Shown one piece after another: positions 20,401-26,164 of a stretch of DNA of 64,000 bases. Below the pieces are notes generated by a model, which saw only the letters and a list, made by a program, of their open reading frames with translations, ran no database searches and had not been told where the DNA came from. Positions within the stretch are counted from its first letter, which is position 1. Each line of letters opens with the position of its first letter. The position numbers and the translations under genes are program-made. The DNA is taken from assembly GCF_005116645.1 (NCBI RefSeq), contig NZ_SWCM01000005.1:248001-312000 (forward strand), written 5' to 3'. This stretch comes from Desulfopila sp. IMCC35006. Its GTDB lineage: Bacteria; Desulfobacterota; Desulfobulbia; Desulfobulbales; Desulfocapsaceae.

Positions 20401-23400
20401 GCCTGCGTAAAGGCGGTGCCGGCAGCACCGTAGACCAGCTCGACGCCATTCAGATACACCTTGCCGTGCACCGGCGCGGTGAACGTAAAGCTGGATCCGG
20501 TGCCGTCATCACTCAACATCCGCTGATCGAGCGTCAGGAAGAGACCTTCTGGAGAGACGCCTTTTAAGGTGCCGGTAATGCTTGCCGTATCACTTCCGAT
20601 GGTTCCCGAAAACACGGGAAGCGGTACTGAGTTATCTGCAGTAATTGTAATGGCCAGCGTCTTGACGCCGGAATCGGCACCGTGACCGTCGGTGGCGACC
20701 ACCTGCAGGCTGTCGCTGCCATGATAATAGGCATCGTTGCAGGTATATTTGAGTACGCCGGAGCTCAGATCGCTTTCACTGAAAGTGGAGCCACGGCCGA
20801 TGCGAACGCCGTTCAGGGTCAGGTATCCGCGTGCAGGATCGACGCTGACCGTGTAGGTGCGCAGGTTGGCCGGGCTGTCCGGGTCGGTTGTTGTCAGGTT
20901 GGTGGAGCCAATGTTATTGTTGCTGCTGCCTTGCCCAACAGTCAGACCACTGGTGACAAGCAACGGCGCATCATTAATGGGAGTAATGGTGATATTGACG
21001 GCGGCGTTGGCGGTCGTGGGGGCAAGGTGGCCGTTATTGTCCGAAATTGAGACGTTGAAGCTGGTTTGCGATTCGGCGGAAATGACTGTTCCGTTCTGAT
21101 CTGTGGGTTCGGTGCTGTTGTTGTAGGCAAAACGCAGGGCCGGATGGACAGCGTCGGTGAGTTGCGCCTGGGTAAAACCCAAACCGGATGTCGCCGCCTG
21201 GTAGCTGCTGCCGTTCCAGTATTGCAGAGTGCCGAAGGTTGCCCCCGGCAGAGAGGTAATGGTCAGAGTACGCAGACCGTCAGGATCATCCGCATCGACC
21301 ATGGAGAGCGGAATCGGCGCAATCACCGGCACGCCGGGATTGGCGTTGTCTTCGGCAATAACCAGGGTTGTGCCGCTGACGGCAACCTGGGCATTAACGT
21401 CCTTGATGCTGATATCGAGGAAGGCCCAGGGGTTGCTTCCGGTGTTCTTGCCGTCGCTGCCGATGATACCGCCGGCGCCGTCACGGATGGTAAAATAGAA
21501 TCGATCCGTGGTGTCGGCGGTGAGTTCGCCGACAGTCGGCGTATACGTAATGCTGCTGATGTTTGACTGGGAAAAGAGTGACCCGACCCCAAGGACGGCA
21601 CCATTGAGATTGAGTGTCCCATTGGCCGGCAGTTCTTCGATACGATAGAGAATCTGGGTGGTGCTGTTGTCGGGGTCGTAAATGCGCATATTGCCGGTAA
21701 GGCCGGCAACCTGGGTTGAATCGTTGGTAAACCCGCCGGTCAGCATGACCGAGGCGTGTTCATTGACCACGAGTGGCGAGGCGGTGAAGGCAGGCGGGTC
21801 ATTGACCGGTGTTACGTTCAGGGTGGCCGTATTAGCTGCACTGCTGAAGGGTGACGTGCTTGACAGGACGGTGGTACTGCCGGTTGCACCGGCCAGGCCG
21901 CTGCTCGCATCCCATGCCTTGTAGCTTAATGAAACGGTGCCGGAGTTGCGGCTGTCGATCTGGCTATTGGCGGTGACGACAAATCTGACCTGGGCGTCGC
22001 CGGGCAGCAGGAGGGCGCTTTCTGCGCTGACAACGGGAAATGGTGTCCAGGCATTGCCGCTTAACTGATATTCCCAGGTCCCGGTCATTGAACTTGCCGC
22101 ATCGGTCCCCGAGGCGGAGGTAATGGCAATTCCCATGGCTGTGCCGGCATCGGTGTCACTCCACATCGCCTTGGCACTGGCATTGGTCAGCAGGTTGGTG
22201 ACGGTAAATGCGGTGGTCAGGTCTTCGGTCTGCGCCAGGGAAATACCGGAAGGCGTCAAGACAGGCTGATCGTTCGTGCCGTTGATGGTGACGGTGAGGG
22301 TTGACGAGGACGTTTCATTGGCGGTATCCTTCATGGTGTAAGTGAAGGTTTCAACCAATATCTGACCAATGCCGAGCTCCTGAACAAGGGTGTTGCCGTT
22401 GTCCAGGGTATAGGTGTAGCTGCCGTCAACATTAAGGAGCAGGCTGCCATAAGCAGTGGTGAGTGCGCTGCCGATTGTGCCGCCGGCGAGGGTGGAAACT
22501 GTTTTCGCATCCCCGGTATCCACATCGGTGTCATTAATCACAATATTGCCGGCAACACTGGCCTGGTCTTCAGCTATGCTGACCGTGTCGGCGACAGCCT
22601 GGGGTGCGTCGTTCGTGCCGTTGATGGTGACGGTGAGGGTTGATGCGGACGTGGCATTGGCTGCATCCCTCATGGTGTAATGGAATGTTTCTGTCAAGGA
22701 CTGGCCAACGCCGAGCGCCTGAACGGCACTGCTGTCGTTATCCAGCGTATAGATATAGCTGCCGTCAACATTAAGGAGCAGACTGCCGTGGGTGCTGGTA
22801 AGAACATTGCCAACTGTGCCGCCGGTGAGGTCGGTGACTGTTTTCGAATCCCCGGTATCCACATCGGTGTCATTAGTCAGAATGTTGCCGGCAACACTGA
22901 CCAGGTCCTCGGCGATGGAGACAGTGTCGGCGACGGCAACGGGCGCATCGTTGATTGAGGTGGCAATGACCGTGCTTGAATGGTCGGTGACCGTACTCGT
23001 GTAGTCGTACACCGAAATCGTGAAAGTGGTTGTTTCCGTAGTGCCGGGGGCTACATGGTTGGCTGTTGGGGTAAAGACCAGCCCGCGGATAGCCGCCTGT
23101 GCAGCGGCGGCGCTGCCGGTAAAGGTGTACAGCCCGGTGCCTGCGTCATAGAGACCGCCGCTCAGGTTCGACAGGGAACCTTTTGCCGCTGCATCCAGGG
23201 CAACGCTTAGGCGCTGGATATCGGCCGGGTCGGCATCGGTAATGGTAACGGTTGCGAAAGGTGTTATGGGAGTATTATCGTTCACCGTCTGGCTTGTTAC
23301 GGTACCGCCAATTGCCGGCGCAGCGAATAGTCCGTCGTAGCGTGCCAGGGCCGCCTCGCCTACAGCCAGCCGGCTGTCAATCGGTCCGGTCTGCAATTCG

Positions 23401-24023
23401 AGCACCCAGTCGCCGCCTCTGGCCGCGCTTCCGGTAGCATTTGTTGATGCCGCAATATCCGCACCGGTGAGGGTGGCGAGTTGGCTGAGAAACGTGGTGC
23501 CGTTCGAACCGGAACCAACATCGCAGCCGTAAAGCAGAATATCGGCGTCGTCCGTAAGATGGGGTGCCCAACCCTGGATCTGGGTGCTGCTGCTCAGGGT
23601 GCTGCTGGTGATGGTGTCGCTGCCCAGACTGATACTGCCGCTGCTGCCATGACTGATAATCTGGATCGACTGGATATTGCTGCTGTTGTTGATGGCGGCA
23701 TCGAGCGCAGCGAGGCCGGATTCATCCGCGTTGATGACGCGCACCATGACGTTGCCCGGCAGGTCGCCAAGCAGACTCTGGTAATCGGCGACCCGGCTGT
23801 CAACGACCAGCAGCGTGGTTGGCGCTGCAGCCGGAGCAGGGTTCGCGGTGGTGGCGTCGACCGCCGTCGTTGTTCGTACCTCGGTGGCATCGGTTTGATG
23901 GACCAGAGGATCGCCGGCGGACAGGTGATCCTCGACCGCTACTGCCGCCGCTCCGTCAAAGAGAACCCTTGGTTCCAGGGCAAAAGCGCTGGAGCGCGGG
24001 CGAAATAATTGGTTATTTTTCAT
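11436..24023 (-). CDS. Giant VCBS/cadherin-repeat surface protein with LEPR-type N-terminus and DUF4347-like domain
   Basis: One uninterrupted 4195-residue frame, the largest gene here. The N-terminus has FALEPRVLFDGAA (residues 14-26), matching the LEPR-XLL motif found at the start of large repeat proteins; no classical hydrophobic Sec signal is visible. Residues ~70-215 form a DUF4347-like domain (LLVVDSRVADYQSLL, IISHGSSGSISLG, DILLYGCDVG). The rest is beta-rich repeats: VCBS-type units (NDAPVAVADTVSIAED...NILTNDTDVDTGD, GSLLLNVDGSYTYTLDN, ETFTYTM) at the N-side and again in the last ~1000 residues, with cadherin-like units and a run of Y-T-E-N units between. The final ~230 residues are not repetitive and contain many Pro/His. 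RTX nonapeptides are absent. Likely a secreted adhesin; the operon with TolC/HlyD genes supports export. Asp-rich repeats suggest calcium binding. Confidence 0.92.
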   Translation of the reverse strand: MKNNQLFRPRSSAFALEPRVLFDGAAAVAVEDHLSAGDPLVHQTDATEVRTTTAVDATTANPAPAAAPTTLLVVDSRVADYQSLLGDLPGNVMVRVINADESGLAALDAAINNSSNIQSIQIISHGSSGSISLGSDTITSSTLSSSTQIQGWAPHLTDDADILLYGCDVGSGSNGTTFLSQLATLTGADIAASTNATGSAARGGDWVLELQTGPIDSRLAVGEAALARYDGLFAAPAIGGTVTSQTVNDNTPITPFATVTITDADPADIQRLSVALDAAAKGSLSNLSGGLYDAGTGLYTFTGSAAAAQAAIRGLVFTPTANHVAPGTTETTTFTISVYDYTSTVTDHSSTVIATSINDAPVAVADTVSIAEDLVSVAGNILTNDTDVDTGDSKTVTDLTGGTVGNVLTSTHGSLLLNVDGSYIYTLDNDSSAVQALGVGQSLTETFHYTMRDAANATSASTLTVTINGTNDAPQAVADTVSIAEDQASVAGNIVINDTDVDTGDAKTVSTLAGGTIGSALTTAYGSLLLNVDGSYTYTLDNGNTLVQELGIGQILVETFTYTMKDTANETSSSTLTVTINGTNDQPVLTPSGISLAQTEDLTTAFTVTNLLTNASAKAMWSDTDAGTAMGIAITSASGTDAASSMTGTWEYQLSGNAWTPFPVVSAESALLLPGDAQVRFVVTANSQIDSRNSGTVSLSYKAWDASSGLAGATGSTTVLSSTSPFSSAANTATLNVTPVNDPPAFTASPLVVNEHASVMLTGGFTNDSTQVAGLTGNMRIYDPDNSTTQILYRIEELPANGTLNLNGAVLGVGSLFSQSNISSITYTPTVGELTADTTDRFYFTIRDGAGGIIGSDGKNTGSNPWAFLDISIKDVNAQVAVSGTTLVIAEDNANPGVPVIAPIPLSMVDADDPDGLRTLTITSLPGATFGTLQYWNGSSYQAATSGLGFTQAQLTDAVHPALRFAYNNSTEPTDQNGTVISAESQTSFNVSISDNNGHLAPTTANAAVNITITPINDAPLLVTSGLTVGQGSSNNNIGSTNLTTTDPDSPANLRTYTVSVDPARGYLTLNGVRIGRGSTFSESDLSSGVLKYTCNDAYYHGSDSLQVVATDGHGADSGVKTLAITITADNSVPLPVFSGTIGSDTASITGTLKGVSPEGLFLTLDQRMLSDDGTGSSFTFTAPVHGKVYLNGVELVYGAAGTAFTQADINSGRIIYIHDSSEGSAYAFTDTLNITAAKGAAAISHSFTITISPVDDAPTISQTNAGPISTNQDGGMLMEQHVDNSNGMAAANFALTGIVNAVNIVNAVKLTTDNFQWHDIDNTQSQLTYMVSTVGGTIGRWNGSAWGAVTSFSADDLAAGNIAYFHNPAADVAAPDNTTMTGSVTVYLIDGGVVAAGDVLIAPPNISEKNTLAVNDGTTSLSLIKDSQMRSPDRTVTFTIADVNDAPVASNTSFTATEFSSGIPGQTNHIQVLTTALVAASDSDTGNATWTYTLTELPTNGTIQQWDGSAWNVMTVNTTFTYAELNAGSLRYVNAGRIEVTSGYDWNIAHDGFKFKVNDGELISSPRPLDSNEATVSIFLRPTNQPPLAVNNGPGSVPEGGALKITSNLLGSADVANSADIVKAIDPDNSRLQVQYRITDNVDHGFLYLGDPATGAITKQLSVGSAFTLEDIQSGRLWYQHNGTEAALYSSRDTFTYAISDASGMTEPTAIFVINIKPVNDAPVVTGLAGGATFTEGDSTSSPNISPVLIDTSVTLSDSDLANNSADFRGGSLTISDTFGNKTSDQLSIKNIGTGPGQIGYDTFTGIVTCGGVQIGTVTTGGFANGVNGNDLTINFTAGANTSLTVPAVKALIEAITFSHTEYDKAITGTRTLNYVLIDGGGTSDPADPLYTDSKNVYFAGADIWSGSATVTVAAANDRPVLTDYDAGSAISLGSPIDEDNTNPAGYLVSGFLTSSAADSTHSGITDADTGAEQGIAVTSVSNASTGHWEYSADGSTNWTSFGVVSDTSALLLAPAYSVRFVPDTKDGGTATFTYKAWDRTSGTAGSKTSTTSAAQTSAFSSGTDSVKMVVTPLNDAPTLTGVAGGFVNAVEDTVFNFTGTNRITLDDVDSGSGLIKLTLSFAGSGSFGFSSETGSVYTDAGGTAPQAAWSGFTDGQMLTLYGTRTNLDAVVGKLQYTPAADANNFNLAHQSSTAQPSVRLDVDDLGYGENSTPGSPLTATRTVAVNITAVNDSPSVTLDNTPISLSENAAATTVSNDIVLTDTKDIFDTNYATAGTSLPYLVVTTHNGFLNFAGADGVTIVSGEGSGTLTLQGTLVDLSAALSSGNHSLSYTPYNNFSGIDTVTLTLHDNGNGGSGGDKTDVKNIAITVDGANEAPSFSGLGGGTPDHVYTEKGAAIVLDANATVTDPELSVYDNWGNAVLTLVRNGGAQSEDVFGVTGSGNTGVNFSGADALRIGITTVGSFTNESGQLRITFANGAATVQVNQVLQAITYVNTSNDPAADITINYTIDDGNTNSGINPQGTSTPLHLNNAGSVGIGITAVNDAPIFTMTSGNAAFTENALTPIIIDSALSLADYDDTQLTGARVSISGNFVNGDVLAVAGTGLENTVAGTSIRVDSYDSVTGVLSLSGTDTVANYQAVLRTVTFTTPSDDPTANTTAGTRIITFAATDSNSRGGGSGALTGAATRAIAVTPTQDAPILAGGGQTLAYTENGPAAVIDSTVNVLSDDDDTQMGGATISISAGYTTGDTLSFTAQNGISILSNSGAVLTLTGKATLAQYTAALQSVQYSSTSDDPTVISASRTVTWRVTDANSDNAGAAVSNTCISNINITPVNDGPTLTGSAPAPIYTENTSGVVLDGNITVSDVDDTQIVSATVSITSNLTSGDTLNFTPQNGISILSNAGGVLTLTGTATLAHYTTALRSITFSSTSDDPTVNATRTTRAIEWTVTDADSDGAGAHTSASRTTALTVIPAQDAPILGGGGQTLLYTEVGPAAAIDATINVVSDADDIQMGGATVRISAGYTLGDTLTFTPQNGISIASNANGVLTLTGNAPFTEYTAALQSVQYSSSSHDPTAISTSRTVAWQVTDANSDLAGAASSNIVLSTISITAVNDPPIANPDIGSAVEAGGLNNGTAGSNATGNVLTNDTDVDSHDTKTVTTTGSRIGTYGTLTLNANGSYTYVVNNSNAAVQALRITGQKVSEFFDYTMRDPAGLTSSSTLTINIDGRNDTPVGVNDTATAVEASGIANVTVGVNPTGNVLDNDTDVDAVVNGETKTVNGARIGTEAAGGTLTAVSAGTTSVTGLHLVGSYGTLNIGSNGTYSYVVDNANTMVQSLRETGQSVTDIFTYRVRDTGGLSDTAQLTVTIDGRNDNPVAVADTATAVEAGGLGNAAPGTDPTGNVLINDTDVDSAANGETKTVTQVTGATAGVVGGSTAGAHGTLHLNGDGSYTYNVNNNDATVQALRTSGDTLTDTFNYTMKDAAGLTSSTQLTVTIDGRNDNPVAVADTATAVEAGGLGNAAPGTDPTGNVLTNDTDVDSVANGETKTVTQVSGAAAGVVGGSTSGAHGTLHLNGDGSYTYNVNNNDSAVQSLRTSGDTLTDTFNYTMKDAAGLTSSTTLIVTIQGTNDGPVAVADTGAVIHDATLSVNAAAGVLQNDIDVDVTDSKTVTQAAQGSTTQAVTSSTPGVILSDYGTLTLNIDGSYSYVADGSASKAIFPGHIATDTFTYTMRDTNGLTSSTSLTITITGSNEAPVAVADTGVALEAGGINNGTPGSNAMGNVLDNDTDVDVGDTKTVVGVTGVGAGAVDGVTPGVHGTLSLHANGTYIYNVDNNDAAVQALRNNGETLTDTFTYTMRDTMGATSSTSLTVVIHGANDAPVAVDDTGHLPEGRPVTVAILGNDNDPESDTLTVSRIAGISLSPGGTVIIPEGVVMLNTDGTLTYTPNAGVRGNVVFSYEISDGNGGTATAEVSISVVPEPNIIPAGPKPQFFSDNRVKLSGDQSVFFFGDSYSSVIRQVIPFSPAVFIHQAVELAQQERMNGDALSFSNPDMVRLGNIESQSIGAELGLDPVLFVQHAVRDSQAQGEFIDNIVNGRLTRISLSSDRLIPTPDLHQPNPLKIMPPWKIVEINDIYEHDVLPDNHLKSTLPVNRSKDGTTHDKSWTAPSFSEQIRAAGVSGPIADRGTFHQHSNLKIY
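13130..13935 (-). repeat. Near-identical tandem VCBS repeats, 384-bp period
   Basis: Two adjacent VCBS units in the giant gene are almost identical in DNA: for example GGTGAGCCCGGCGGCATCC occurs near 13178 and again 384 bases later, and the stretches coding DTATAVEAGGLGNAAPGTDP and GAHGTLHLNGDGSYTYNVNN are both duplicated. Each unit is 128 residues. Other VCBS units in the gene are much more divergent, so this duplication is recent and is a probable site of copy-number change. Confidence 0.85.
14690..16390 (-). repeat. Run of Y-T-E-N-type repeats within the giant gene
   Basis: Four or more related protein units follow each other here, each with YTEN/YTEVGPAA, ID-x-T-x-x-V, DDDTQMGGATVSISAGY, GDTLSFTPQNGISILSN, LTLTGNAT-x-A-x-Y-TAALQSVQYSS-S-DDPT and SRTV-W-VTDANSD. 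The period is about 118 residues. They are unlike the VCBS units on both sides and probably form stacked beta-sandwich domains. Confidence 0.7.
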
Positions 24024-24243
24024 TCAAAATATTTTTGACCCGAAAGGAACAAACAGGTGCGGTTTCGCAAGAGAAAAAAGACGGCAATACCAGGAGAACC
24101 CCCCATGAAACCTTTATATAAAAGCATATCACAGCAAACGAGGAGATTCCAATTCAATTTTTGCGACGAACCAATCTCGTTAAACCAGCTAAATTAGCGG
24201 GTTATCAGTTTTTTCCTGGTCACGTAGAAGAGTGCCCGAGAGG
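24024..24243 (-). promoter_or_regulatory. Leader region upstream of the giant surface-protein operon
   Basis: About 220 bp between the giant gene start and the thioesterase stop. On the minus strand only a weak promoter-like pair can be proposed (TTGGAA, 18 bases, TATGCT). No convincing Shine-Dalgarno precedes ATG 24023. I looked for a cyclic-di-GMP riboswitch core, which would suit a large adhesin, and did not find one. Confidence 0.2.
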
Positions 24244-24771
24244 TTACCCCTTGTTGCTTAACTCGACACATTCCGGATCGTCCGGTGCGTTGACAACAAA
24301 CCAGTCTTCCCCCTGGTGGTCAAAGTCGGCGATTTTCTCAATATCCATTTTCAGGTATTTGCCACTCCCGGCAACGGCGGTCTGACCATCGGCAAGAAGG
24401 ATCTCCCCTTCCCCTTGAAAAGAACGTTTACCTTCCGAGACAATCCTGGCCAGCACCCGGATTTCACCGTCAATCGGCACGGGTTTTCTCAGTTTCATCG
24501 AGAAATCAATCGTTACGCCCCAGATATTGCCGGAGTGGGCCACCATTATCGCCCGGCCGATAGTCTCATCGAGGATTGTCGCGGCAATACCGCCGTGCAG
24601 GCGGCCGGGATATCCCTGATGTTCTTCGGCCGGTTGAAAAACAGCCATCAGCTGGCCGTCTTCCAGTTCGTAAAACCGGCTCTTCAGTCCGAAACGGTTG
24701 CTCATCCCGCAGACAAAACACATCTTCGAGTTAGGTTGTTTTCTGGTGACTCTTACCCGCATGTCACTCAT
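24244..24771 (-). CDS. PaaI-family hotdog-fold thioesterase
   Basis: A single hotdog domain of 175 residues. The family signature region G-x-x-HGG-I-A-A-T-I-L-DE (GRLHGGIAATILDETIGRA) is intact, with the Asp/Glu-containing helix expected for acyl-CoA thioesterases of the PaaI/4HBT group. An N-terminal C-x-x-C (CFVCGMSNRFGL) precedes it, as in several thioesterases annotated with this CxxCG-N-x-x-G-L motif. The substrate cannot be told from sequence. ATG 24771 touches the GGAG of the ribosome-binding site; the ATG three codons later (24762) has a better spacing and may be the real start. Its neighbours on the same strand are a YkgJ-type protein (34 bp upstream) and the giant gene. Confidence 0.85.
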   Translation of the reverse strand: MSDMRVRVTRKQPNSKMCFVCGMSNRFGLKSRFYELEDGQLMAVFQPAEEHQGYPGRLHGGIAATILDETIGRAIMVAHSGNIWGVTIDFSMKLRKPVPIDGEIRVLARIVSEGKRSFQGEGEILLADGQTAVAGSGKYLKMDIEKIADFDHQGEDWFVVNAPDDPECVELSNKG

Positions 24772-24805
24772 CTCCTTTTGAGGGTAGGCTTTGCTTTTGA
24801 GGCTT

Positions 24806-25429
24806 TTATTTTGAGGGGTCAGTTCGGGGAATTACCGGGGGCCCATGTACCAGCATCTCGGCAATAGTCATTTTAACTTTAGGCAGAAGATGACGTTTGT
24901 TATCGAGAAGTTCGTTTTCCAGCAGCGCCAGCCTTTGCAGAAGGAGTGTTCTCTCAACGGGGACTGGCAGTTCGTTTTTATCCAGGTTCTCGACGATTTC
25001 CTGACAGCGAAAACAACCGGGGAACTGAAATGTCCGGCCATCGGGCCTGGTCAGGGTCGCCGGGACGCCGTGGGTCCTGCAGACCAGCAGACGGTGCTGG
25101 TAAACAACGCAGCGCCCCTCGTCATTCAAGGGACACATGACCTGGGGCCGCTGCCCGGCCGCCAGGGCCTGTTCACACTGCTCAAGATAGGACTTCGCCC
25201 TGGCAATCAGTGATAGCTGCACCTCAGGCTCAAGCCGCCGGATGCCCAACCAGAGATGGGCCCACTCCGCATAGGTGTGATGCTGGAAATAGGAGTCGCA
25301 GCAGTTATCCGGACAGCCGGTGCAGGTAAAATCAAGCGCCTCCGCCACCCGTTCATATTCCAGCTGAAGCTTGTGATAGATATATTCAAGTACTTCCAGC
25401 TGCGCATCCGTCAGGATAACCTCTTTCAC
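24806..25429 (-). CDS. YkgJ-type cysteine-cluster protein (Zn/Fe-chelating domain)
   Basis: This 207-residue protein has the YkgJ/UPF0153 Cys pattern: C36-x-x-C39-x3-C43-C44 (CTGCPDNCCDSY), then C-P-L-x5-C-V-V-Y-x-x-R-L-L-V-C-R-T-H-G and a further C-F-R-C pair. The family is thought to bind zinc or an iron-sulfur cluster; its reaction is unknown. The start overlaps the AMMECR1-domain gene stop in an ATGA arrangement (25426-25429), so the two are translated together. Confidence 0.85.
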   Translation of the reverse strand: MKEVILTDAQLEVLEYIYHKLQLEYERVAEALDFTCTGCPDNCCDSYFQHHTYAEWAHLWLGIRRLEPEVQLSLIARAKSYLEQCEQALAAGQRPQVMCPLNDEGRCVVYQHRLLVCRTHGVPATLTRPDGRTFQFPGCFRCQEIVENLDKNELPVPVERTLLLQRLALLENELLDNKRHLLPKVKMTIAEMLVHGPPVIPRTDPSK

Positions 25430-25995
25430 TTCTTTTCCTCCTCAAAACACTGAACCTGATAGGTGTAAATTTCCAGCTTTTTTTGCCGCCAAACATCCCC
25501 GGGCAATCCGGCTTTCTGGCAGAGATGCTCAAGAAACTGTTCCGTTGCGGCGAGCTGTTGCCAGACCTGGGGCAGAAAGGTGGCGCTGCGGCGCCCATCG
25601 CGGAGGATCACGCCGTCAACACCTGGGCGCAGTTTCAGCAGCAGCTCCTCCGGGTCCCGATACGCCAGAAATTCGGGTTGCGATAGAATGGAAATATCTA
25701 CGTGCACAGCCGGCAGCTCCTCGGGGCGAAGCGGCGAAAACCGATAATCATTGAAGGCGGCGTTGATGGCGTTATCGCGGATTCCCTGCCAGAGCGGACC
25801 AGCCGGTTCGAGATTGCCGATGCAGCCCCGCAGCTGTCCGGCTATTTTCAGGGTGACAAAAGTGGCCGCCGGCATCGACAAGGCAGGATCTTCGGGTGGT
25901 GCCGGGGCTGTACCCTCACCCATTTTATACTGCAGGGTTTTTCTAGCCAGCTCAAGCAGCACCTGCCCCTGTTTATCTGTTAATACATTACTCAT
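25426..25995 (-). CDS. amrA: AMMECR1-domain protein (AmmeMemoRadiSam protein A-like)
   Basis: A 189-residue protein made of one AMMECR1 domain. The hallmark LRGCIG motif is at 55-60 (QLRGCIGNLEP), followed by N-A-I-N-A-A-F-x-D-x-R-F-x-P-L and the ISILSQPE and V-D-G-V-I-L-R-D-G-R strands typical of the family. In many bacteria it sits with a Memo-domain protein and a radical SAM enzyme; neither is present here, so the system is split or reduced. It is followed with a 4-bp overlap by the YkgJ-type gene. A MITE-like repeat lies directly upstream (25997-26164) and may contain or separate its promoter. Confidence 0.85.
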   Translation of the reverse strand: MSNVLTDKQGQVLLELARKTLQYKMGEGTAPAPPEDPALSMPAATFVTLKIAGQLRGCIGNLEPAGPLWQGIRDNAINAAFNDYRFSPLRPEELPAVHVDISILSQPEFLAYRDPEELLLKLRPGVDGVILRDGRRSATFLPQVWQQLAATEQFLEHLCQKAGLPGDVWRQKKLEIYTYQVQCFEEEKK

Positions 25996-25996
25996 T

Positions 25997-26164
25997 ATGA
26001 AGGAACTCGTAAAAGATCAAAGTTAGCAACAGAGATGGCTAAGCAAAAAGCTTGATATTCGAGGCGCAGTATTTTGGGCCGGCTTCCGACTATACAAAGA
26101 GTATGTCGGAAGCCGGCCCAAAATACTACAACGAAGAAGATCGGGCTTTTTACAACGCCATCAT
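25997..26164. repeat. MITE-like intergenic element A with perfect 23-bp inverted repeat core
   Basis: The ends are imperfect inverted repeats: left ATGAAGGAACTCGTAAAA, right (reverse complement) ATGATGGCGTTGTAAAAA. Inside lies a perfect inverted repeat, 26068-26090 and 26105-26127 (AGTATTTTGGGCCGGCTTCC plus GAC), with a 14-base loop. The left part (ACTCGTAAAA ... ATGGCTAAGCAAAAAG ... ATATTCGAGG) and the right end (TTTTTACAACGCCATCAT) match element B at 43638-43727. It exactly fills the gap between the OleA-like and AMMECR1 genes. The hairpin lacks a T-run, so a plain terminator is less likely than a mobile or structural element. Confidence 0.75.

Noticed and set aside
19089-20567. 492-codon open frame on the plus strand
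   Set aside because: Shadow of the giant gene on the opposite strand; Val/Gly/Asp-rich composition is the complement of its Asp/Thr/Val codons, and it has no ribosome-binding site.
24024-24243. Cyclic-di-GMP riboswitch upstream of the giant gene
   Set aside because: The conserved GEMM core words are not present on either strand.
26068-26127. Simple terminator of the OleA-like gene
   Set aside because: The stem is perfect but no T-run follows on the minus strand, and the flanks belong to a repeat family found again at 43.6 kb.
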